From positions 4,457,260-4,521,259 of the forward strand of contig NZ_LIYD01000005.1 in assembly GCF_001278115.1 (NCBI RefSeq): a stretch of DNA of 64,000 nucleotides, read 5' to 3'. This document shows positions 51,303 to 60,381 of this stretch, piece after piece. Position 1 is the first letter of the stretch. Each line of letters begins with the position of its first letter. Source of the DNA: Flavobacterium akiainvivens. GTDB taxonomy: Bacteria > Bacteroidota > Bacteroidia > Flavobacteriales > Flavobacteriaceae. Made by a program: the position numbers and the translations under genes. Under the pieces are notes generated by a model, which saw nothing but the letters and a program-made list of their open reading frames with translations, was not told the origin of the DNA and searched no databases.

Positions 51303-53123
51303 TTAAGCCTGTATGTTTTCCTTTATGAAGGTAACAAGCTGGCTGCTAAAAAGTTCTGTTTTCAGCATTTTGTAATACTCGTGTGCCCTGCCTTTAAACT
51401 CTTTTGGGTGCTGGCCCTTATACAGTTCAGGGTAATAATCCTGAAGGTGTACTGCCACGTGGGTGTGGCCGTCTGCCAGCATATTCCACGATGTTTTGTT
51501 AATCCACGGAGAGAATACGGTAAATGTAGGTACGCCCAGTGCCTTAGCCATATTTACAGCCCCGCCCTCATTGCCTATAAGCGCTGTGCATTGCGATAGT
51601 ATAGCCAAAAACTCACGCAGGTCAGACGTGTATAAATCCTGCCTTATTCGCTGCTGTGTTTCGGGCTTACAGGCGTTGTATATTTCCATTGCCATATCGT
51701 GCTGGCGCGGCATATAGTTTAATACAAGCTCTGCATTGCTGTTTTGGGCAACCAGGTCTATAGTGGCGGCCATTTCGGCGGCAGGCATGCTTTTAATGGC
51801 ATCGCTGCCCAGTGTGCTTATCATTACCAGAGGTGTGCCCGGTGTTCTGGTGGCAAGCTTGTCTACGGCATATTGCGACTGCTTTTCAGACAGGTATATT
51901 TTTGGGAAGGTAACCGGATAATTTGCGCCGGTAAGCGCCTCAGCCAGCTGCATGCGGTGCACCAGTGCAGAATCCTGTATGCGCCAGTCGGCATCTATGG
52001 TTTTGTCATAAAAAAACGAAGTATACCATTTTTTTAGCCCAATGCGTGTTTTAGCCTTGGAAACCAGTGTTATAATACCGCTTTCCCATTTATTGTACAC
52101 GTCTATAACGGCATCATATTTCTGGCGGCGTATACCAAAGGCAAACTTTATAAGCTTCCACCTGCTGTGGCGGGTTTCTTCGTCAAAAATAACAAGCTGG
52201 TCTATATTTGGGTTGTTTTCTACCACAGGAGCGGTAAAACCATACACCATATATTCTATTTGCGATAGGGGGAAGCTTTGCTTAAGGGCATTGCATATAA
52301 TGCTGCTTGCCAGCACATCGCCTATCATTTTTTGCTGAATTACCAGTATTTTGCGCGGGGTTTTGTTCATTTCGCGCAGGTACACATAGCGCATATAAAC
52401 GTGGTAGCCCAGTATGCGTGCTATATCATAACCGCGGCGGCCGTTAGTAAAGCCCAGCTTAATAATATAATCTTTAAAAAACCTGAAGGCCGGCCTTACG
52501 GTAAAGTGGAAAATGTTGGTTTTAACACCTTCCATATACAGCTCTTTGGCCTTTAGCCTTGAGTACTGTAGCCTTTTTTGCAAAAAGTCTTCGCGGTTTT
52601 TAAACGAGTAGTGCAGTATGGCGTTTTTAAGCACGCGGCTTTTGCCGTTTATAACCAGCTGCTCGTGCACCAGCTTTTGCGAGTAGCGGCACTTGCTTTT
52701 GCGGAAAACACGCGCGGTGCGGTCTTCGTTAAAGTTATTGTTGCGCACGGCCTCTTCCTTATAATAAAAAAGGCGTTTTACCCACAGTGCCACCTCTTCG
52801 GGGCGGGTGTTGATGAGGTTTACAATTTCGGCGGTGCCTTTTTCGGTAAGGCGCTCGTCGGCATCAAAAAAGGCCACCCAGTCGTTTTCGGCCAGGTCTA
52901 AGGTAAAGTTGCGCTGGCTCGAAAAATCGTCAAAAACACGCTGGTACAGGCGCACGTGCGGATATTCGGACTGAATAATTTCAACCGTTCCGTCTGTACT
53001 AAACGAGTCTACCACCACAATTTCATCTGCAAACGCCATGTTTTGCAAATACTCGCGAATGTTATCTTTTTCGTTATAAATAATGGCAAGCGCCGAAATT
53101 TTTACAGGAGTATCACCCATCAA
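51303..53123 (-). CDS. Bifunctional glycosyltransferase, GT2 fused to GT9 (heptosyltransferase-like)
   Basis: The 606-residue protein has two halves. Residues about 8-255 are a WaaE/KdtX-type GT2 (ALAIIYNEKDNIREYL, VVVDSFSTDGT, FFDADER). Residues about 260-600 are GT9-like (RKILVIQQKMIGDVLASSIICNAL, then LIGNEGGAVNMAKALGVPT). Each half looks complete. In relatives these are usually separate genes acting on LPS core. It follows dapD by 7 bases on the same strand. Confidence 0.9.
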   Translation of the reverse strand: MMGDTPVKISALAIIYNEKDNIREYLQNMAFADEIVVVDSFSTDGTVEIIQSEYPHVRLYQRVFDDFSSQRNFTLDLAENDWVAFFDADERLTEKGTAEIVNLINTRPEEVALWVKRLFYYKEEAVRNNNFNEDRTARVFRKSKCRYSQKLVHEQLVINGKSRVLKNAILHYSFKNREDFLQKRLQYSRLKAKELYMEGVKTNIFHFTVRPAFRFFKDYIIKLGFTNGRRGYDIARILGYHVYMRYVYLREMNKTPRKILVIQQKMIGDVLASSIICNALKQSFPLSQIEYMVYGFTAPVVENNPNIDQLVIFDEETRHSRWKLIKFAFGIRRQKYDAVIDVYNKWESGIITLVSKAKTRIGLKKWYTSFFYDKTIDADWRIQDSALVHRMQLAEALTGANYPVTFPKIYLSEKQSQYAVDKLATRTPGTPLVMISTLGSDAIKSMPAAEMAATIDLVAQNSNAELVLNYMPRQHDMAMEIYNACKPETQQRIRQDLYTSDLREFLAILSQCTALIGNEGGAVNMAKALGVPTFTVFSPWINKTSWNMLADGHTHVAVHLQDYYPELYKGQHPKEFKGRAHEYYKMLKTELFSSQLVTFIKENIQA

Positions 53124-53130
53124 CTTTTTA

Positions 53131-53946
53131 TTAAACCGCTACATCATATTCGCGCAGGGCGTTGTTTAGCGAGGTCTTTAAATCAGTTGAAGGTTTGCGT
53201 TTGCCAATAATAAGTGCACACGGCACCTGATATTCGCCTGCGGCAAATTTTTTGGTATAGCTGCCCGGTATTACCACGCTGCGTGCCGGCACAATGCCTT
53301 TCATTTCTACAGGGGTATCTCCGGTAACGTCAATAATTTTTGTAGATGCGGTAAGGCACACGTTAGCACCCAGTACGGCTTCGGTTTCAACCCTAACACC
53401 TTCTACCACTATACAACGAGAGCCTATAAAAGCGCCGTCTTCTATAATAACAGGGGCTGCCTGTAGCGGCTCAAGCACGCCGCCTATGCCCACGCCACCG
53501 CTAAGGTGTACGTTTTTGCCTATTTGTGCGCAGCTGCCCACAGTAGCCCATGTGTCTACCATAGTGCCTTCGTCTACATAAGCGCCTATGTTTACATAGC
53601 TTGGCATAAGTATAACACCAGATGAGATATAAGCACCATGACGCGCCACGGCGTTAGGCACTACGCGTATTCCTTTTTCGGCATAATTGCGCTTAAGGGG
53701 CATTTTATCGTGATATTCAAAAATACCGGCCTCAAGGGTTTCCATTTTTTGGATTGGGAAGTACATAACCACCGCTTTTTTAACCCACTCGTTTACCTGC
53801 CATCCGCCTTCAACAGGCTGGGCAACACGTAGTTTACCTGCGTCTAAGAGTTCTATAACTTCGCGGATTGCGTTTGTGGTTTGCTCGTTTTGGAGTAACG
53901 ACCTGTCTTCCCAGGCCTGCTCTATAATGGTTTGCAAAGTGCTCAT
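53131..53946 (-). CDS. dapD: Tetrahydrodipicolinate N-succinyltransferase
   Basis: This 271-residue protein contains a left-handed beta-helix of hexapeptide repeats, with NIGAYVDEGTMVDTWATVGSCAQIG near 123-147 and GGVLEPLQAAPVIIEDGAFIGS near 157. It catalyses the succinylation step of lysine/diaminopimelate synthesis. It probably shares a transcript with the downstream GT2-GT9 gene, 7 bases away. Confidence 0.96.
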   Translation of the reverse strand: MSTLQTIIEQAWEDRSLLQNEQTTNAIREVIELLDAGKLRVAQPVEGGWQVNEWVKKAVVMYFPIQKMETLEAGIFEYHDKMPLKRNYAEKGIRVVPNAVARHGAYISSGVILMPSYVNIGAYVDEGTMVDTWATVGSCAQIGKNVHLSGGVGIGGVLEPLQAAPVIIEDGAFIGSRCIVVEGVRVETEAVLGANVCLTASTKIIDVTGDTPVEMKGIVPARSVVIPGSYTKKFAAGEYQVPCALIIGKRKPSTDLKTSLNNALREYDVAV

Positions 53947-53966
53947 TTCTTACTTTGGGTTTTGCG

Positions 53967-53974
53967 CAAAGATA
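53967..53974 (-). promoter_or_regulatory. -7 box of the dapD operon
   Basis: The minus strand reads TATCTTTG, an exact TAnnTTTG match, 21 bases before the dapD start. Confidence 0.55.
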
Positions 53975-54050
53975 ATAAAGCAGGTAAATTATTGCTACCT
54001 TTATTCGGTAAATCACAAATTTAACACAGGCTTTAGACAGATAAAACATA

Positions 54051-54797
54051 ATGAAAGATAACTTTTCTGCACAGGCAAAGGGCTATGCACAGTACCGGCC
54101 CACATATCCGGAGGAAATGATTAAATCTATAGCATCGTTACCCGCCATGCGCATCAGGGCGCTTGATGTTGCCACCGGAAACGGACAGGTAGCTGTGGCG
54201 CTGGCAAAGTATTTTGACAAGGTATATGCTATTGATATCAGCGAAAAACAGCTGCAGCAGGCGCCACAGGTAAGTAATGTTTCTTACAGCGTGCAGCCTG
54301 CCGAGCTGACCAATTTTCCTGACCGCCATTTTGACCTGATAACCGTGGCACAGGCCATACACTGGTTTGATTTTGGCGCTTTTTATAAAGAGGCACACCG
54401 CCTGCTTAAAACCCGTGGTGTGCTGGCGGTTATGGGTTATGGCAATATAAAAACCAACCCGCACAGCGATGCCGTTATACAACGCCTGTATAAAGAAATT
54501 GTAGGTCCGTACTGGGATGCCGAGCGCCGCTATGTTGATGAAAACTATGAAACCATACCTTTTGAGATGATGGAAGAAGAGGCGCCCGGTGGTTTTGAAA
54601 ACCGCTTTACCTGGAGCTTTGAGCAGCTTACAGGCTACCTGAACACCTGGAGCGCAGTGCAGCATTATATAAAGGCTAACGGCACAAACCCGGTTGACCT
54701 GATAAAAGATGAACTTAAAAAAAGCTGGGCACAAAATGATGGCAACGTTGTTTTTCCGCTATTTTTGCGCGTAGGACGGGTGTATAGGTATGACTGA
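54051..54797 (+). CDS. SAM-dependent methyltransferase, class I
   Basis: The 248-residue protein shows the SAM-binding motif ALDVATGNGQVAVAL near 38-52, AIDISEKQLQQA and FDLITVAQAIHWFDF. The order resembles methyltransferase_11/25 proteins that act on small molecules, close to yeast Crg1/Tmt1-like enzymes. The substrate is not known. It stands alone between dapD and a DUF6263 gene. Confidence 0.88.
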   Translation: MKDNFSAQAKGYAQYRPTYPEEMIKSIASLPAMRIRALDVATGNGQVAVALAKYFDKVYAIDISEKQLQQAPQVSNVSYSVQPAELTNFPDRHFDLITVAQAIHWFDFGAFYKEAHRLLKTRGVLAVMGYGNIKTNPHSDAVIQRLYKEIVGPYWDAERRYVDENYETIPFEMMEEEAPGGFENRFTWSFEQLTGYLNTWSAVQHYIKANGTNPVDLIKDELKKSWAQNDGNVVFPLFLRVGRVYRYD

Positions 54798-54854
54798 TTT
54801 TTACCTGTTCCTGAATAAGTAAGACAAACAAATCACTACATAAATAAACTAAAA

Positions 54855-55751
54855 ATGAAACTACGATTTATAATGGCTGCGGCGCTTGCCACGGCAATAA
54901 TGAGCTGTAAGAACGATGCTAAGCCATCTGACGCTAAAACAGACAGCACCGGTGCAAAGACTGAAACTACCGCCGATGGTGGAACCGAAGCAGCTGCCCC
55001 TGTGGCGGGTGATGCCATAACCGAGACTGCTGACGGAAAAATACTGATGAGGCTTAACTATCCTAAAGGGTTTAAGCAACAGCTTACTTATAATATGGAT
55101 ATGATTTTGGGCAGCGTAATGAAAAACAAAGTTACCATGTACCTGGATATGGAAGTGGTTTCGGTAACGGGCGGTGCAAAGCCTGTGTATGGCCTTAAGG
55201 GTGCAATAACCGGCATGACTATGGACAGCGATGCTATGGGGCAGAAGATAAAGTATGACTCATCTAAAAAAGCGGCTAACATGACACCCCAGGAGCAGGC
55301 TATGGACAAGCAGCTAAGGGAGGTTATAGGCCAGCCTATTACGGTATCTGTTGATAATACCGGCAAGGTAGTAGGTAAAATGGAGTTTAAAAGCAAGGAC
55401 GGCCTTACGCAAAACGAGCCTTTTGATATGAAAAACCTGCAAATGTCGTTCCCTGAGAAACCGGTGGGCGTGGGCGATACCTGGACAGAAGATGTTGAAA
55501 TGAAAAACCTGGGCGGTACGGTTAAAAATACCTATACCGTAAAACAGATTACCGATAATGATGTTACCATAGCGCTGGTTACGGTAGTGCCTAAAACCCC
55601 TTCTACAGGAAAAGATACAAAGCTGGCCGGCAGCTACACCCTTGACCGCAAAACGGGCATGGTGCTAAAAGGCGGCATTAAAGGCGATATGACCCAACAG
55701 GGTATGGATGCTACCATAGATATGTCTTTTACAGGCAAAAGGGTTAAGTAA
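54855..55751 (+). CDS. DUF6263 family lipoprotein
   Basis: The 298-residue protein has signal peptide lipobox IMSC (Cys17), then an Ala/Thr/Asp/Lys low-complexity linker (about 18-55). The main domain has YNMDMILGSVMKNKVTMYLDM, ending VLKGGIKGDMTQQGMDATIDM, as in DUF6263. It is likely surface or periplasmic. It is followed by an inverted word repeat and ruvX. Confidence 0.82.
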   Translation: MKLRFIMAAALATAIMSCKNDAKPSDAKTDSTGAKTETTADGGTEAAAPVAGDAITETADGKILMRLNYPKGFKQQLTYNMDMILGSVMKNKVTMYLDMEVVSVTGGAKPVYGLKGAITGMTMDSDAMGQKIKYDSSKKAANMTPQEQAMDKQLREVIGQPITVSVDNTGKVVGKMEFKSKDGLTQNEPFDMKNLQMSFPEKPVGVGDTWTEDVEMKNLGGTVKNTYTVKQITDNDVTIALVTVVPKTPSTGKDTKLAGSYTLDRKTGMVLKGGIKGDMTQQGMDATIDMSFTGKRVK

Positions 55752-55836
55752 TTTGTTTCAGGCTTCAGGTTTAAAGTTTCAGGTTCTGTACGGCTGAGTG
55801 GAAACTTTAAACCTGAAACCTGAAACCTGAAACAAA
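55752..55836. repeat. Inverted GTTTCAGG / CCTGAAAC word repeat before ruvX
   Basis: The left arm (55752-55785: TTTGTTTCAGG..., TTCAGGTTTAAAGTTTC) pairs with the right arm (55803-55836: AACTTTAAACCTGAAACC, then CTGAAACCTGAAACAAA). The right arm ends 4 bases before the ruvX start codon. The same words occur at 50217. Confidence 0.75.
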
Positions 55837-55840
55837 AAAA

Positions 55841-56260
55841 ATGAGGATTCTTGCCATAGATTACGGACTTAAGCGCACCGGTATTGCGGTAACCGATGAG
55901 CTGCAAATGATTGCCAGCGGGCTTTCTACGGTAGAAAGCCCCAGGGCCATTGCGTTTTTACGCGATTATTTCGCAAAGGAAAAAGTGGGGGAGGTGCTTG
56001 TAGGCGAACCCAGGCAAATGAATGGCCTGCCCAGCGAAAGCACGCCTATTATAGAGGCTTTTGTTGCTAAATTCAGGGAAGCATTTCCGGAAATGAAGCT
56101 GGTTAGGGTAGACGAGCGCTTTACCAGTAAGATGGCTTTTAACAGCATGATAGCCGGCGGGCTTAAAAAAAAGCAACGCCAGAACAAAGCTCTTATTGAT
56201 GAAATTTCGGCAACAATACTGCTTCAGGATTATTTACTTCAAAAAAATAACTTAAAATAA
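55841..56260 (+). CDS. ruvX: Holliday junction resolvase-like protein RuvX/YqgF
   Basis: The 139-residue protein has MRILAIDYGLKRTGIAVTDE at the start and VDERFTSKMAFNSM near 87, with a second Asp in KALIDEISATILLQDYL. These match RuvX/YqgF, a nuclease fold linked to 16S rRNA maturation. The gene's leader is replaced by a word repeat, and it ends in a hairpin. Confidence 0.94.
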   Translation: MRILAIDYGLKRTGIAVTDELQMIASGLSTVESPRAIAFLRDYFAKEKVGEVLVGEPRQMNGLPSESTPIIEAFVAKFREAFPEMKLVRVDERFTSKMAFNSMIAGGLKKKQRQNKALIDEISATILLQDYLLQKNNLK

Positions 56261-56273
56261 TTGATTTTTTAAT

Positions 56274-56310
56274 AAAAATGCAATTCCCTGCATATTGGTA
56301 TTGCATTTTT
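56274..56310 (+). terminator. Terminator after ruvX
   Basis: AAAAATGCAAT pairs with ATTGCATTTTT around a 15-base loop. Confidence 0.7.
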
Positions 56311-56334
56311 AGTAAGTTTTACGCGTTTACAATG

Positions 56335-56342
56335 TAAATTTG
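56335..56342 (+). promoter_or_regulatory. -7 box of mqo
   Basis: TAAATTTG, an exact TAnnTTTG match, 20 bases before the mqo start. Confidence 0.5.
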
Positions 56343-56362
56343 CATACTCAACTACACTACAA

Positions 56363-57868
56363 ATGTCCACAGCTGTAAATAAAGAGCACGAAGTTGTTCT
56401 TATTGGCGCGGGTATAATGAGCGCCACCCTGGGCATGTTCCTTAAAGAACTGATGCCCCATGTTACGATAAAAATCTACGAAAGGCTTGATGTGGCTGCT
56501 GCCGAAAGCAGCGATGCCTGGAACAATGCCGGCACGGGCCACAGCGCTTTTTGCGAGCTTAACTACACGCCCGAAAAGCCCGATGGCAGTATTGATACCG
56601 GTAAAGCGGTTAAAATTGCCGAATGGTTTGAGCAGTCTAAGCAATTTTGGGCTTACCTGGTAGAGCAAAACCTTATATCTAACCCCGGCGATTTTGTGCG
56701 CAGCATCCCTCACATGAGTTTTGTGTGGGGCGAAAACAATGTGGAGTACCTTAAAAAAAGGCACGAAGCACTGCAAAAATTTGCCCTTTTTAACGGTATG
56801 GAATACAGCGAAGACCCGGCTACTATTAAAGAGTGGATGCCGCTGGTTATGCAGGGCCGTAAAGAAGGAGAGGCTATTGCCGCAACCAACATGCCTATAG
56901 GTACAGATGTTAACTTTGGCGAGCTTACCCGTGATATGTTTGCATGGCTGGGCAAGCAGCCCAATGTAGAGCTGCATTTTGGCCATGAGGTAACAAACAT
57001 TCGCCGTAGCCGTGGTGGCAGCAACAAGTGGAAGCTTAAGATAAAAGACCTTAAAACGGGCCAAAAGGTAAGGGTATATGCCAATTTCCTATTTATTGGC
57101 GCCGGTGGCGGTTCGCTACACCTGCTTGAAAAGGCGGGTATACCGGAGGGCGACGGCTTTGGCGGTTTTCCGGTAAGCGGGCAGTGGCTTAAGTGTGTAA
57201 ACCCTGAAATTATAGAAAAACACAATGCCAAGGTGTACGGAAAAGCATCGGTAGGTGCGCCGCCTATGTCGGTTCCTCACGTTGATACGCGTATGATAAA
57301 TGGCAAGAAAGAGCTGTTGTTTGGCCCTTATGCGGGTTTTAGCACCAAGTTCTTAAAGCAGGGCTCTTATTTAGACCTTCCTACGTCTATACGCCTTAAT
57401 AATATTAAGCCTATGCTTAGCGCAGGCTACCACAACATGAGCCTTACCAAGTATCTTATACAGCAGGTAACACAAAGCCGCGAAGACAGGCTTGAGGCGC
57501 TTAAGGAGTACCTTCCGGATGCAAAGATGGAAGACTGGGTACTGGAAACAGCCGGGCAGCGTGTGCAGGTTATTAAGCGCGATGAAAAGCAGGGCGGCAA
57601 GCTGGAGTTTGGTACTGAGGTTATAAACAGTGCCGACGGTACACTGGCTGTGTTGCTGGGTGCTTCGCCGGGTGCAAGTACCGCGGTAAGCATTATGCTT
57701 GAGCTTATGGAGCGTTGCTATGCAGAAGAAATAAAGAGCGAGGCATGGCAGCAAAAACTGCGCACCATGATACCATCTTATGGCAAGCAGCTTAACAATG
57801 AGCCTGAACTCCTGGCAAAAGTGCGCGAGCACAGTGATAAGATGCTGGGACTTAAGAGTTTGGTGTAA
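56363..57868 (+). CDS. mqo: Malate:quinone oxidoreductase
   Basis: This 501-residue FAD enzyme oxidises malate to oxaloacetate and passes electrons to quinone at the membrane. The FAD-binding LIGAGIMSATLG lies at 12-23, NNAGTGHSAFCELNY near 52, and the FFGPYAGFSTKFLKQGS-like region near 313. The C-terminal GASPGASTAVSIMLELME matches the family end. Monocistronic, with its own promoter box. Distance to the next terminator includes repeat words. Confidence 0.96.
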   Translation: MSTAVNKEHEVVLIGAGIMSATLGMFLKELMPHVTIKIYERLDVAAAESSDAWNNAGTGHSAFCELNYTPEKPDGSIDTGKAVKIAEWFEQSKQFWAYLVEQNLISNPGDFVRSIPHMSFVWGENNVEYLKKRHEALQKFALFNGMEYSEDPATIKEWMPLVMQGRKEGEAIAATNMPIGTDVNFGELTRDMFAWLGKQPNVELHFGHEVTNIRRSRGGSNKWKLKIKDLKTGQKVRVYANFLFIGAGGGSLHLLEKAGIPEGDGFGGFPVSGQWLKCVNPEIIEKHNAKVYGKASVGAPPMSVPHVDTRMINGKKELLFGPYAGFSTKFLKQGSYLDLPTSIRLNNIKPMLSAGYHNMSLTKYLIQQVTQSREDRLEALKEYLPDAKMEDWVLETAGQRVQVIKRDEKQGGKLEFGTEVINSADGTLAVLLGASPGASTAVSIMLELMERCYAEEIKSEAWQQKLRTMIPSYGKQLNNEPELLAKVREHSDKMLGLKSLV

Positions 57869-57869
57869 A

Positions 57870-57970
57870 TCAGAACTTAGAAATTAGAAGTCAGAATTAA
57901 CTTCACTCGGGATTGACGTAGCTTTTTTCAGGTACTGTCTTTGCGAGGAGGAACGACGAAGCAATCTTAT
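57870..57970. repeat. Intergenic repeat, CAATCTT / GAGGAGGAACGACGAAGCAA family
   Basis: CTTTGCGAGGAGGAACGACG and AAGCAATCTTA (57940-57970) is the inverse of the GATTGCTTCGTCGTGCCTCC copies at 18629, 23606 and 43981. Preceding bases carry AGAACTTAGAAATTAGAAGT words. Confidence 0.65.
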
Positions 57971-57994
57971 GTAGAAGATGAGATAAAAAATACA

Positions 57995-58028
57995 AAACCC
58001 GTTGGATTTTTCAGCGGGTTTTTTTTAT
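57995..58028 (+). terminator. Rho-independent terminator
   Basis: AAAACCCGTTG pairs with CAGCGGGTTTT (one G-U) around a 7-base loop and is followed by Ts. It lies upstream of the next gene, so it ends the mqo transcript. Confidence 0.8.
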
Positions 58029-58054
58029 ATTTGGGGTAACCAATCTCCCTTATT

Positions 58055-58666
58055 ATGAAACGTTTACTTACCTTCGCACTCCTTTTTGTACTACCTGTTA
58101 GTGCCATGGCCCAGCCGGAAAAAGACGCCCTGCTTAAAAGGGACCATGATTCTATACAGGAAGTAGTAAAACTAATGTACTACCTTGACCAGAAAGCCAT
58201 GCACCTTATCACTATGGAAGTGGCCGATAAACAGCGTATTGATGCTGATTTTAAGGCTTTTTACAACGATAGTATTGTGGCCGGCAACCCAACAAAACTT
58301 GATATTGGCGATTATATAGGGTATCGCAACGGCAAGCACCCTAAAAACGCTGAGAAGTTTTTAGGAAAGGTATTTGATAAGAATGCTCAGGGATTACTCG
58401 AGCTATCGCAGATTTATGGATATTTGTCTACATCAAGGATTAAATTTAAAGTTGAGCCTAACAAATTGTTGAACCCAATTCAGTTTGCTATTCGCACTAA
58501 TGAGTACGACTACAAATTGAACAAAGTTTTTGACAAAGAGCTTAAGAAAGGTAATATGCCTGAAAGGGACTTTGCATTTTTTCTAACGGTTAAGAAAGGG
58601 GAGATATCTGATTCTGATATTGACGCACTCGAAAACCTTGGGATGAAAATGAATAAGAAAGAGTAA
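58055..58666 (+). CDS. Secreted protein, unknown function
   Basis: The 203-residue protein has a signal peptide ending near SAMAQ. The body is charged and alpha-helical with no motif that I recognise. The second half (from ~58380) is more AT-rich than the first. No neighbour suggests a role. An N-terminal LLKRDHDSIQEVVKLMYYLDQKAMHLITME segment looks like a helical pair. Confidence 0.68.
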   Translation: MKRLLTFALLFVLPVSAMAQPEKDALLKRDHDSIQEVVKLMYYLDQKAMHLITMEVADKQRIDADFKAFYNDSIVAGNPTKLDIGDYIGYRNGKHPKNAEKFLGKVFDKNAQGLLELSQIYGYLSTSRIKFKVEPNKLLNPIQFAIRTNEYDYKLNKVFDKELKKGNMPERDFAFFLTVKKGEISDSDIDALENLGMKMNKKE

Positions 58667-58987
58667 AACGATAGATAAAAATAACTATAGTTTTTGTCTA
58701 TTGAAAATTCAGGATTTACACTTTGGTTTTCAATCTCAAACTCCAATTGTGAAATATTAAGCATTTTATATATTTTGGTAAGCGCATTTACTGGTATTGC
58801 AGCGGGGTAATTTTTCACATCAAATTATACCAAAAGTGAAGAATTGATAAAATCTATGGCTGCGGTATTTTTAGTAAAAGTGTAAAATCAGCACACATTA
58901 TATTGGGTTTTTTTCTGTTTGCATACTATTATGCGGTGTTTAGTAGTAATAATTGTGTAAATTGCAGTGCTAATCCAAACACATCTC
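58667..58987. other. 321-base intergenic region without a credible gene
   Basis: The region is AT-rich. A minus-strand open frame extends into it from the gene before but has no support. The promoter of the GH88 gene should lie in the last 60 bases; only a weak TAAATTG match is visible. No repeat family of the other gaps was found. Confidence 0.5.
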
Positions 58988-60166
58988 ATGAACCGAATTT
59001 TAACCTCAGTTCTGGTCCTTACCCTGGTGGGGTGCTCAGGCCAGAATGGACTCACTAAAAAGGCCGATGCTGCCCTTAAAACCGCTGTAAATCAGTATAC
59101 TTACCTTTCAGCCCAGGTTGAACCCGGGCAATATCCTAAAACATTTGAACATAACAAGCTGGAAACCAGTGATTCCGGCTGGTGGTGCAGTGGGTTTTAC
59201 CCCGGTACATTGCTGTATCTTGATGAAGCCCAAAACGCCCCAGAACTTAAAAAAGAAGCGCTTGAGTTTTTAAAAGACCTTGAAAAAGAGCAGTTTAACA
59301 CCACAACGCACGATCTTGGCTTTATGATGTACTGTAGTTTTGGCAACGCCGAAAGGCTTAGCCCGGACACGGAATATGAAGCCATACTGATGAAGAGTGC
59401 GCAGTCGCTTTCGTCGCGCTATAATCCTGTTGCTAAGGTAATTAAGTCGTGGGATCCGGCTCCCTGGAACGGTGCAGACCCTAACGAAATGCCGGTTATT
59501 ATAGATAATATGATGAACCTTGAGCTGCTGTTTTGGGCAGCAAGGCACAGCGGCGACAGCAGGTATTATCAAATGGCTGTAAATCATGCAGATACAACAC
59601 TTAAATACCATTTCAGGTCGGATTACAGTTCGTTTCACGTAGTAGTATATGATACAGCTACCGGCCAGGTAACCAGGCAGATAACCAACCAGGGCGCTGC
59701 TGATGGCTCATCGTGGGCAAGAGGACAATCCTGGGGGCTTTACGGCTATACGGTTATGTATCGTGAAACAAAAGATAAGAAGTATCTTGTTCAGGCTCAA
59801 AACATTGCAGATTATATACTGGCAAATTTACCCAAAGATAAAGTGCCGTATTGGGACTACCAGGCTCCCGGAATACCCCACGCTTTGAGGGATTCATCGG
59901 CTGCGGCGGTAACGGCATCGGCACTGCTTGAATTACAGCAATATGTTGATAAAGAGACTGCTGCGCGCTACACCCTTGAGGCTAATGCCATGCTTGAAAC
60001 GTTGCTTAAACCTGATTATCTTGCTGATAATAAGCAAAATGGATGTTTTATTCTTAAGCATGGGGTGGGTAATATGCCTAAGAACTCTGAGGTAGATGTA
60101 CCACTTACCTATGGCGACTATTATTTTGTTGAAGCTTTAATGCGCTATAAAAAGCTTAAAGGCTGA
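58988..60166 (+). CDS. GH88 unsaturated glucuronyl hydrolase, lipoprotein
   Basis: I choose the ATG at 58988, giving a lipoprotein signal ending LVGCS (Cys16) and 392 residues. It has the GH88 (alpha/alpha)6-barrel signatures THDLGFMMYCSFG with Asp109 and IIDNMMNLELL with Asp173, corresponding to the two catalytic Asp residues of unsaturated glucuronyl hydrolases. The product would release unsaturated uronate from lyase-made oligosaccharides at the cell surface or periplasm. No SusC/D pair or lyase gene is adjacent, so the locus is not a full utilisation cluster. Confidence 0.93.
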   Translation: MNRILTSVLVLTLVGCSGQNGLTKKADAALKTAVNQYTYLSAQVEPGQYPKTFEHNKLETSDSGWWCSGFYPGTLLYLDEAQNAPELKKEALEFLKDLEKEQFNTTTHDLGFMMYCSFGNAERLSPDTEYEAILMKSAQSLSSRYNPVAKVIKSWDPAPWNGADPNEMPVIIDNMMNLELLFWAARHSGDSRYYQMAVNHADTTLKYHFRSDYSSFHVVVYDTATGQVTRQITNQGAADGSSWARGQSWGLYGYTVMYRETKDKKYLVQAQNIADYILANLPKDKVPYWDYQAPGIPHALRDSSAAAVTASALLELQQYVDKETAARYTLEANAMLETLLKPDYLADNKQNGCFILKHGVGNMPKNSEVDVPLTYGDYYFVEALMRYKKLKG

Positions 60167-60186
60167 TAGTTAGTAGATTATTTATA

Positions 60187-60216
60187 GAAAGCCCTGCCTT
60201 TTAGGTAGGGCTTTTT
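60187..60216 (+). terminator. Terminator after the GH88 gene
   Basis: AAAGCCCTGCC pairs with GGTAGGGCTTT (one G-U) around a 5-base loop and ends in Ts. Confidence 0.85.
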
Positions 60217-60381
60217 GCTTTTAGGATGTTTATAATATCATATTTATAAGCGAAATTGTGAAATTTCTAAACAATTTAACCATTTGCAATAAACAATTAC
60301 GTTGTAGGTAGTGAATTGCTGCAATTTATATTGTTTGCTTCACATAATTAACATATTTTTAGGCCAAATATAATTTTTGTA

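Noticed and set aside
58510..58818. Minus-strand open frame of 102 codons running from the intergenic region into the gene at 58055-58666.
   Set aside because: Half of it is antisense to a gene with a signal peptide, and the rest shows no family; it is more likely chance in AT-rich DNA.
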